The notes beneath the pieces were generated by a model. That model saw only the letters and a list, made by a program, of their open reading frames with translations. It was not told the DNA's origin and did not search any database. 64,000 bases of DNA, taken from assembly GCA_036378315.1 (NCBI GenBank), contig DASUWU010000011.1:50361-114360 (forward strand). The letters are read 5' to 3'. The stretch is from CALAED01 sp036378315 (GTDB taxonomy: Bacteria > Actinomycetota > Actinomycetes > Streptosporangiales > Streptosporangiaceae). This document shows positions 57,851 through 64,000 of this stretch, piece after piece (the first letter of the stretch is position 1; every line of letters starts with the position of its first letter). A program made the position numbers and the translations under genes.

Positions 57851-60499
57851 TCAGGTGGCGTAGACCGCGAACTCCCACAGCGAGTAGCCCCACGACGTGG
57901 CCCGCGTGGTGCCGTACATGCGCACGTACCTGGCGGTCCGCGGGGTGAAGGTGAGGTTGTCGACGCCGCCGTCGCCGCTCGCCGTCGAATAGACGGTGGT
58001 CCAGGTGGAGGCGTTGCCCGACACCTGGATCTTGTACGCCTTGCCGTACGCGCGGTCCCAGCGCAACAGCACCCGGCCGACCGACTTGGCCGAGCCGAGG
58101 TCGACCCGGATCCACTGCGGGCTGCGGTACACGCTTGACCACCGGGTGGTGGAGTTGCCGTCGACCGCCTTCGCGGCCGCGTAGGTCGACGAGTACGTGC
58201 TCGACACCGCCACGGGCCGCTTCATCGCGAGGTTGGGCTTCTTCGTGAACGTGGCGGTGTAGGTGGTGTTCGCGTCCGGCGCGACGATGTCGTGCGCCGC
58301 CGCGCCGCCGTCGGACCAGGACGCGAACTGGTAGAGGCCGTCGCTCAGCACCGCAAGCCGCGGGGCCGCCACCGACACGGCGGACCGCACGATCACGGTC
58401 TTCTTCAGCGGCGCCGGGGCCGAGGTGTCCAGCAGCCCGAGCGGCACGCCGCCGGGGGCGCTGGCGACGGTCACGTCCGCCGTCTTCGGGTCGAGCCGCC
58501 GGCTCGACGTGCCGGTGAGCCCGTCGGAATCGGTGACGGTCAGTCGCAGCTCGATCCACGACGGATACTCGTGGTCCGGCGCGACGAAGGAGCCGGTCGG
58601 CCCGGTGAAGTGCGTGATCAGGTGCTCGTGGCAGCCGCCGCCAGGACAGTGATGCATGATCACCGCCCAGTCGTACGCGGAGTCGGGCAGCGCGCCGTCC
58701 TCGGTGTCGGTCGCGCCGCCCGAGAAGCCGATCGTGTCGCCGACCCGCCACGTCGTGCCCGCGGCCGGCCCGGTGATCGTCACCGCCGGCGGGCTGTAGC
58801 CCGGCTTGATCGTCACCTCCGCCGTGTCGGCGGCGCCCTGGCCGTCGGTCACCCTGAGCCGTGCCGTCACCGTGCCCTTGGTGTCGTACGTCCTGCTGGC
58901 GGTGGGCGCGGTGCCGTCGTTGAAGATCCCGTCGCCGTCGAGGTCCCAGGCGTAGGTCAGCGTGCCGCCCTCGACGTCGCTGGACGGCCGGCCGTCGAAC
59001 CGCACGGTCAGCGGGAGCGGGCCGCTGGTCGCGTCCGTCTTGATCGCCGCGGTCGGCGGGTTGTTCCCCGCGGTGTAGACGTACCGCAGGATCCGGCCGC
59101 CCGTCATGTCGACGGCGAAGATGTCGCCGTTCGGGCCGGCCTGCAACTGGATCGGGCCGCCCGGCATCCCGGTGGCGAAGCTCTGGATCTTCGTCCGGTC
59201 CGGCAACCCGTTGGCGCCGGCCTTCATGACCCAGATGCACGCCCTGCTGTAGTCGGCGAAGAACAGCCCGTTCCGGTAGGCCGCCGGGTAGGTCGTCCCC
59301 GTGTAGAACGCGAGACCGCTGATCGAGGCGCTGGACCCGTTGACGCACGGATCTCCGGAGACGACGTGGGCCTTGTGGCCGTAGGTGTAGTACGGCGCCT
59401 GGACCGCGCCCGACCCCGCCGCGTACAGCTTCTCGCACAGGTTGAGGTCGACCGCGTCGTACCCGCTCTGCCGCGCCGCGCCCTCGTAGCAGGGCCAGCC
59501 GAAGTTGGTGACCTTGGCGGTCGGATCGGCGAGCCGGTCGATCTCCTCCCAGGTGTTCCAGCCGACGTCCCCGGCCCAGATCTCGTTGGTGCCGGGCCGG
59601 AACGTGAACCGGAACGGGTTGCGCAGCCCCTCGGCGACGAGCCGCCGGGCGTTGTCGTCGGCGCCGCCGCCGTTCGGGTTGCCCGCGGCCGGCGCCCCGG
59701 TGGCCGGGTCGATCCTGATGATGCCGCCGTCCAGCGTGGTGGGGTCGGCGGGCGTCCGCAGGTCCTGCGCGCGCAGGGCGCCGCCCTCGGCCGACGGCGC
59801 GGCCAGCGGCGAGCCGGCGGGCTTGGGCGGATCGCCGCAGACGTTGGTCTTCTGACCGTAGTCGGTCGCGTAGAAGCCGCCGCCCTCACCGCCGCCCGCG
59901 TACAGCATGCCGTCCTTGCCGAAGGCAATCGTGCCGATGGAATGGCTGGGGTACTGCTGGCACCAGTCCTCGACCAGGACCTTCTCCGTGACGGTCCCCG
60001 CCGCGCCGCCGCCGGGGTTCAGCACGGCGAGCCTGGCCGACACGTCGCAGCCCTTGCCGGTCGGGTCGGCGCACTCGTCGTCCGTGCCGTTGGACGACGG
60101 CCACCTGCCCGGCGGTCCGCCGATCACGCCGTTGTAGGTGTAGAGGACGTAGATCTTCGGGTCGGCGGGGAAATTCGGGGCCAGCGCCATCCCGAGCAGG
60201 CCGCGGTCCCAGTAGTTGTCGACCTCGGTCCGCAGGTCGGCGTAGACGGTGGGGGTGGTGTCGGTGAGCGAGTCGTACATCTTGACGACGCCGCCCTTTT
60301 CCGCCACGAACACCCGGCCGTCCGGCGAGAACTGCACGTTGGTCGGGTTGGTGAGGCCGGTGATCACGGCCTTCTGCTGGAAGCCGCTCGGCACCGCGAG
60401 CGCCGCCCGGGCCCGATGGGCGGCGGTCCCGGACAGGATGACGGCGAGCGATGCGACGAGCAGCGTCGCGACGAGCATGCGCAGCGGCCGCGCGACCAT
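57851..60499 (-). CDS. secreted glucose/sorbosone dehydrogenase-like propeller with PKD and F5/8C modules
   Basis: This exported protein (882 aa) has signal peptide MVARPLRMLVATLLVASLAV. Residues about 35-480 form a six-bladed quinoprotein-like propeller (NPTNVQFSPDGRVFVAEKGG, DRGLLGMALAPNFPADPKIY, LDGGIIRIDPATGAPA, GLRNPFRFTFRPGTNEIWAG). A PKD domain (about 490-575, LTYAWDLDGDGIFNDGTAPT), an Ig-like segment and a C-terminal discoidin/F5/8C carbohydrate-binding module (AVDGNSTTRWSSVYRSPQWI) follow. It probably oxidises or binds sugars at the cell exterior. A GGAGGGGG site supports the start; 19 upstream codons are rejected because they precede the signal peptide. Confidence 0.85.
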   Translation of the reverse strand: MVARPLRMLVATLLVASLAVILSGTAAHRARAALAVPSGFQQKAVITGLTNPTNVQFSPDGRVFVAEKGGVVKMYDSLTDTTPTVYADLRTEVDNYWDRGLLGMALAPNFPADPKIYVLYTYNGVIGGPPGRWPSSNGTDDECADPTGKGCDVSARLAVLNPGGGAAGTVTEKVLVEDWCQQYPSHSIGTIAFGKDGMLYAGGGEGGGFYATDYGQKTNVCGDPPKPAGSPLAAPSAEGGALRAQDLRTPADPTTLDGGIIRIDPATGAPAAGNPNGGGADDNARRLVAEGLRNPFRFTFRPGTNEIWAGDVGWNTWEEIDRLADPTAKVTNFGWPCYEGAARQSGYDAVDLNLCEKLYAAGSGAVQAPYYTYGHKAHVVSGDPCVNGSSASISGLAFYTGTTYPAAYRNGLFFADYSRACIWVMKAGANGLPDRTKIQSFATGMPGGPIQLQAGPNGDIFAVDMTGGRILRYVYTAGNNPPTAAIKTDATSGPLPLTVRFDGRPSSDVEGGTLTYAWDLDGDGIFNDGTAPTASRTYDTKGTVTARLRVTDGQGAADTAEVTIKPGYSPPAVTITGPAAGTTWRVGDTIGFSGGATDTEDGALPDSAYDWAVIMHHCPGGGCHEHLITHFTGPTGSFVAPDHEYPSWIELRLTVTDSDGLTGTSSRRLDPKTADVTVASAPGGVPLGLLDTSAPAPLKKTVIVRSAVSVAAPRLAVLSDGLYQFASWSDGGAAAHDIVAPDANTTYTATFTKKPNLAMKRPVAVSSTYSSTYAAAKAVDGNSTTRWSSVYRSPQWIRVDLGSAKSVGRVLLRWDRAYGKAYKIQVSGNASTWTTVYSTASGDGGVDNLTFTPRTARYVRMYGTTRATSWGYSLWEFAVYAT

Positions 60500-60650
60500 C
60501 GGGAACCCCCTCCGAGTCCGCGACGGAGGTCCCCGGAACCCCCCGTACGCAGGCAAGGATGACGTAGATCCCCGCTAATAGGGCGAAATGGTCCTAACGC
60601 GGCCAAATTGACAACCACGCGGGCCGGGCACGCGTCGAAACGCGTCCAGG

Positions 60651-61157
60651 TCAGGGAGCCGCCACCGGCGGGGCGTCATATGCCACCGCCTTGCCGCAGT
60701 AGCTGGGCGGCAGCGTGACCAGCGGGTCGCGGCACACCTGCACGACGACCCGCGTGATCTGGCCGGCGGCCTTGGCGGGCGCCAGCGTGAACTCGAAGCC
60801 CACCACCGCGTTGTCGGCCTTCGCCTCCCTCTCGGCCACGATGGCGGTGCCCGAGTAGGCGGTGAACGTCGCCCTCGAGAAGAAGCCGTCGTCGCGGCAG
60901 GCGAAGCTCGTGTCGCCGGTGAGGGGGTGGTCGGTCACGGTCCCCCTGACATCGACGGCCGTCAGGGGCAGCGGCGAGCTGAACAGGCCGTACTGCCAGG
61001 TCAAGGTGCCCTCGGTCGAGCCGTACCGGCAGGCGTCACCCGAGTCGGCGGCGAACGGCCGTTGAATCGCTGGACCCGCCAGCGCCGGCGTCGACGCGAC
61101 GATGCCGCCGGTGATCGCGACGGCGGCCGCCCCAAGAGCTCCCAGCATCTTCATCAT
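60651..61157 (-). CDS. small secreted protein of unknown function
   Basis: The protein (168 aa) has signal peptide MMKMLGALGAAAVAITGGIV with cleavage after PALA. The mature domain of about 140 residues contains four Cys (ACRYG, FACRD, QVCRD, SYCGK), probably two disulphides, and beta-strand-rich sequence. No family is recognised. The ATG pair at 61157/61154 follows a purine-rich GAAGGGGAAAG. An extension to 61232 is rejected because it would displace the signal peptide. Confidence 0.72.
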   Translation of the reverse strand: MMKMLGALGAAAVAITGGIVASTPALAGPAIQRPFAADSGDACRYGSTEGTLTWQYGLFSSPLPLTAVDVRGTVTDHPLTGDTSFACRDDGFFSRATFTAYSGTAIVAEREAKADNAVVGFEFTLAPAKAAGQITRVVVQVCRDPLVTLPPSYCGKAVAYDAPPVAAP

Positions 61158-61363
61158 TCGCTTTCCCCTTCGGGATGGGATCCGCACCGCGATTGTGAAG
61201 GACCGCCCCGACGGGGGAAACGGGTCTTTCACGAGATTCAGGCCAAGTCCGGCCGCGTTCGGGATCAGGCCGGCGCCGCCGTCCCCGCCTGGGTTCTCGA
61301 CATCCGCCGATCAGCGGAGGACGGTGATGGCAGTCACATCGGCCTACCCGAGAGGAGGGGGCT

Positions 61364-62470
61364 GTGCCCGAGCCGTACCAGGCCGTCGGACTGGTCCCCA
61401 CGATGACCGGCATCCGCTACCGCGACGAGATCAAGAAGAACCTCGACCACATCTCCCACCTGATCAAGGCGGCCTCGTGGCTGTCCTCCCTCGACCTGCC
61501 GGTGCGGCTGATCGCGATCCCGGAGGGCGCGCTCCAGGGCTTCAACGACGAGGTCCTCGACGCCGACCACGAGGAGTTCGCGCGCGAGTGCGCGATCGAC
61601 GTCCCAGGTCCGGAGACCGACTGGCTCGGCGAGCTCGCCCGGCGGTGGAACACCTTCCTCATCGCGCAGGCCAAGGCCCGCCACCCGGAGTTCCCCGGGC
61701 GGTTCTTCAACATCGGTTTCGTCCTCGACCCGCAGGGCGAGATCGTGCTCAAGCACTACAAGACGGTCCCGCTGCTGCCGGTCGAGCACTCGGTCACCCC
61801 GCACGACGTGTGGGACAGGTGGGTGGAGCTGTACGGGGAGACCCTGGACTCCTTCTATCCCGTCGTCGACACCGAGATCGGCCGGATCGGCATCCTGATG
61901 GCGAACGAGGCGTCCTACCCGGAGAACGCGCGCGGCCTGGCCATGAACGGCGCCGAGGTGATCTACCGCGGCCCCTACCCGCACCCGCACGTCGGCAACG
62001 GTCTCTACGAGATCCAGAACCGGGCCCGGGCGCTGGACAACAACGTCTACCTGATCGCCTGCAACGTCGGCACGTACTACCTCACCGCGGACTCCGACAT
62101 CGCGATCGACACCTTCGGCGGCGGCTCGATGATCGTCGACTACAAGGGCCAGATCGTCGGGCGCCACGACTACAGCGGCGCCTCGTCGTGGGTCGCCGGA
62201 ACGATCGACATCGGCGCGCTGCGCTCGTTCAGGGCGAACGCCCAGTGGGACAACTGGATCAAGGATCTCAAGACCGAGCAGTACGCGCTGATCTACGACC
62301 GGCCCATCTACCCCAAGAACCTCTACCTCGACCGCAAGCCGTACGACCACGCCGGCTACCGCCGCGAGGTCATCGACAAGCAGGTCGAGTTGATGTACGA
62401 GCGCGACATCTGGGTGCGCCCCGAGCGCCGGGAGCGGAGGGACGGCACGACGGGCGGCGGGACGTCCTGA
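61364..62470 (+). CDS. nitrilase-superfamily protein lacking the catalytic Cys
   Basis: This 368-residue carbon-nitrogen hydrolase-fold protein resembles aliphatic amidases/nitrilases over its length. Glu54 (IAIPEGALQGF) and Lys133 (LKHYKTVPLL) occupy two triad positions. The third, Cys in the usual ICYDxxFPE, aligns with Ala180 in IGILMANEASYPENARGLAM. The later NRARALDNNVYLIACNVGTY and GGGSMIVDYKGQIVG are typical. It may be inactive as a hydrolase, have a regulatory or binding role, or use other chemistry. The GTG start has an excellent GAGGAGGGG site. It is monocistronic and converges on a DUF2203 gene. Confidence 0.8.
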   Translation: MPEPYQAVGLVPTMTGIRYRDEIKKNLDHISHLIKAASWLSSLDLPVRLIAIPEGALQGFNDEVLDADHEEFARECAIDVPGPETDWLGELARRWNTFLIAQAKARHPEFPGRFFNIGFVLDPQGEIVLKHYKTVPLLPVEHSVTPHDVWDRWVELYGETLDSFYPVVDTEIGRIGILMANEASYPENARGLAMNGAEVIYRGPYPHPHVGNGLYEIQNRARALDNNVYLIACNVGTYYLTADSDIAIDTFGGGSMIVDYKGQIVGRHDYSGASSWVAGTIDIGALRSFRANAQWDNWIKDLKTEQYALIYDRPIYPKNLYLDRKPYDHAGYRREVIDKQVELMYERDIWVRPERRERRDGTTGGGTS

Positions 62471-62486
62471 CCACCGGCGACCGGTC

Positions 62487-62849
62487 TCACAGCGGCCGGC
62501 GGCCGGCGAAGCCGAGCTCGCTGAGGTGGTACCACGCCAGCTCGGCGTCGCCCTCGAGCCAGCACAGCCGTACGGAACGGCCGTCCAGCCGGGACGGGAA
62601 GTCGAGCAGCAGCGGCGCCAGGCCCTTGACCTCGATGCCCTGGGCGGCGAACCAGCCGACCATGTCGTCCAGCCGGGCCTCGAGCGCCTTCGCCTCCGGC
62701 ACGCCGCCCAGCTCAGACGAGCCGCCCGTGCCCAGCTCGAAGGAGAGCTGCCGGAGATCGGCCCTGACCCGGATCAGCTCGGCGGCCAGCTCGAGGACCT
62801 CCGGCAGCAGGGCGCGCGCCTCGGCGACGGTGAACTCGCGCTCGGGCAT
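62487..62849 (-). CDS. DUF2203 family protein
   Basis: This 120-residue soluble helical protein starts MPEREFTVAEARALLPEVLE and ends with RLCWLEGDAELAWYHLSELG, FAGRRPL, the hallmark of DUF2203. The central part KALEARLDDMVGWFAAQGIE is a coiled helix. Its function is not known. It ends 17 bases from the convergent nitrilase-like gene. Confidence 0.85.
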   Translation of the reverse strand: MPEREFTVAEARALLPEVLELAAELIRVRADLRQLSFELGTGGSSELGGVPEAKALEARLDDMVGWFAAQGIEVKGLAPLLLDFPSRLDGRSVRLCWLEGDAELAWYHLSELGFAGRRPL

Positions 62850-62914
62850 GTGTCAGGGCCACCCCCTCGCATGTTGGCAGCGTAGGTTACCGGATCTGCG
62901 TCGCCGCCCACCGG

Positions 62915-63895
62915 TCAGGTGTGGCCGATGACCCGATGGGGGCGGTAGGGCGCTTCGAGCCGTGCGATCTCTTCGTCCGTCAGGGCCAGGTCGACGGCCG
63001 CCACGGCGTCCTCGATATGACCGATCTTGGTGGCGCCCACGATGGGTGCGGCCACCGCCGGCCTGCCGAGCAGCCAGGCGAGCGCGACCGTCGCCGCCGG
63101 CACCTCCCGTTCGGCGGCGACCGTGCGTACGGCGTCGACCACGTCGAAGTCGGCGTCGTCGTAGCGTTCGTCCGCCAGCGGATCGTCACCGGCCCGTACG
63201 GTGAGCCGCGCGCCGCCTCTGGCGCGGTTGCCGGCCAGCAACCCCCGCGCCAGCGGGCTGTAGGGCAGCACGCCCACGCCCTGGTCGAGGCAGCACGGGA
63301 TCATCTCCCGCTCCTCCTCGCGGTAGGCGAGGTTGTAGTGGTTCTGCATCGTGGCGAATCGGGTCCAGCCGGCCGCCCCCGCGACGTACTGCGCCTTGGC
63401 GAACTGCCAGGCGTACATGCTGGACGCCCCGATGTAGCGGGCCTTGCCGGCGCGCACGACATCGTGCAGCGCCTCCATCGTCTCCTCGATGGGCGTCTCG
63501 TGGTCCCAGCGGTGGATCTGGTAGAGGTCGACGTGATCGGTGCCGAGCCGGGTCAGCGAGGCGTCGATGGCGGCCAGGATGTGCTTGCGCGACAACCCCC
63601 GGTCGTTGGGACCGGCGCCCATCGGAAAGAAGACCTTGGTCGCGAGCACGTAGTCGTCCCTGCGCGGGAACAGCTTGGCGAGCAGCCGCCGGGTGACCTG
63701 CTCGCTCATGCCGCGGTCGTACACGTCGGCGGTGTCGAAGAACGTCACGCCCGCCTCGACCGCCCGTCTGACGAGCGGCTCGGCCTCGTCCTCGGTGAGG
63801 TGCCAGGCCCGCTCCGTCCGATGCCCGAAGCTCATCATGCCGAGGCAGATCCTGGACACCTTGAGCCCGGACGATCCGCACCGTACGTACTCCAT
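62915..63895 (-). CDS. aldo/keto reductase
   Basis: This 326-residue NADPH-dependent TIM-barrel reductase has MEYVRCGSSGLKVSRICLGM, catalytic Asp/Tyr in FFDTADVYDRGMSEQVTRRL, Lys in VLATKVFFPMG, His in VDLYQIHRWDHETPIEETME, and the cofactor segment AAPIVGATKIGHIEDAVAAV. The ATG at 63895 is chosen because it has AGAGG seven bases upstream; the GTG two codons earlier would overlap that site. The substrate cannot be told. The last 105 bases of the window show nothing supportable. Confidence 0.87.
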   Translation of the reverse strand: MEYVRCGSSGLKVSRICLGMMSFGHRTERAWHLTEDEAEPLVRRAVEAGVTFFDTADVYDRGMSEQVTRRLLAKLFPRRDDYVLATKVFFPMGAGPNDRGLSRKHILAAIDASLTRLGTDHVDLYQIHRWDHETPIEETMEALHDVVRAGKARYIGASSMYAWQFAKAQYVAGAAGWTRFATMQNHYNLAYREEEREMIPCCLDQGVGVLPYSPLARGLLAGNRARGGARLTVRAGDDPLADERYDDADFDVVDAVRTVAAEREVPAATVALAWLLGRPAVAAPIVGATKIGHIEDAVAAVDLALTDEEIARLEAPYRPHRVIGHT

Positions 63896-64000
63896 CGCCA
63901 CACCTCTCGCAGCATGCCAAGCCCTCCCGCGGCTGGCTCCACACCCATAAGATCATCCGGTCCGCCGCGCCGGAATGGCCGACCCAAGGCGCCCGGCCCC

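Noticed and set aside
63186..63956. Alternative minus-strand frame at the right edge
   Set aside because: Out-of-frame shadow of the aldo/keto reductase.

Overview
The window is very GC-rich and densely coded, with frequent GTG starts, ATGA/GTGA stop-start overlaps, rare TTA codons in regulatory or pathway genes, and large secondary-metabolite loci. This fits a filamentous actinomycete (Streptomyces/Streptosporangiaceae-like). The genus cannot be fixed from the sequence alone. No rRNA, tRNA, CRISPR array or intact insertion sequence was seen.

Layout. (1) 1-3.3 kb: 5' part of gpsA and a secreted penicillin-acylase-family Ntn hydrolase. (2) 3.5-9.5 kb: a tightly coupled operon of acetyl-CoA synthetase-like ligase, pyruvate/2-oxoacid dehydrogenase E1 alpha, E1 beta and E2, a free-standing acyl carrier protein, then a CBS-domain protein. 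(3) 9.7-14.6 kb: two LuxR-type regulators (one with a P-loop ATPase, one without), each with one in-frame TTA codon. (4) 14.6-22.9 kb: a compact locus that looks like an unclassified RiPP system. It has a 28-residue precursor candidate ending in Cys-Pro-Ser-Cys-Cys, a membrane M50-like protease with a PqqD/RRE-like N-terminus, two paralogous TPR proteins, an EpiD/HFCD-type flavoprotein that appears to lack the usual catalytic His, a flavin reductase, and a secreted beta-helix protein. Two divergent intergenic regions carry the same 92-bp regulatory block with a palindromic ATGGGGGGCCGTCCCCCAT-type site, which ties the parts together. (5) 23-25.1 kb: an ATP-grasp ligase coupled to an LLM flavin monooxygenase, possibly tailoring enzymes of the same locus. 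(6) 25-32.8 kb: two small putative membrane proteins, a DinB-type protein, an acetamidase/formamidase and a complete LivJHMGF-type ABC importer, probably for amide or urea-like compounds.

(7) 33.2-56.7 kb: a large biosynthetic locus built around hydrazine (N-N bond) chemistry. A Lys/Orn N-hydroxylase, a FAD-dependent amine oxidase and a cupin-MetRS fusion match the three enzymes known to make hydrazinoacetate from N6-hydroxylysine and glycine. Here the cupin-MetRS protein carries an extra C-terminal carrier domain. Downstream on the same strand are an NRPS with a heterocyclization domain and a Cys-type adenylation code, a free acyl-AMP ligase, an MFS exporter, an NRPS whose condensation motif is degenerate (HAIIFDA), and an NRPS whose adenylation domain has been reduced to a short relic, ending in a thioesterase. 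A convergent operon adds an acyl carrier protein, GNAT acetyltransferase, C45 autoproteolytic acyltransferase, type II thioesterase, KAS III-like enzyme and a haem-oxygenase-like diiron oxidase. The two outer promoters of this locus match each other (TTGACA-17-TAnCGT preceded by GTCCGAT), so both arms are probably one regulon.

(8) 57-64 kb: ordinary accessory genes. These are a PEP mutase/isocitrate lyase-family enzyme, a secreted glucose/sorbosone dehydrogenase-like propeller with PKD and F5/8C modules, a small secreted protein, a nitrilase-superfamily protein whose catalytic Cys is Ala, a DUF2203 protein and an aldo/keto reductase.
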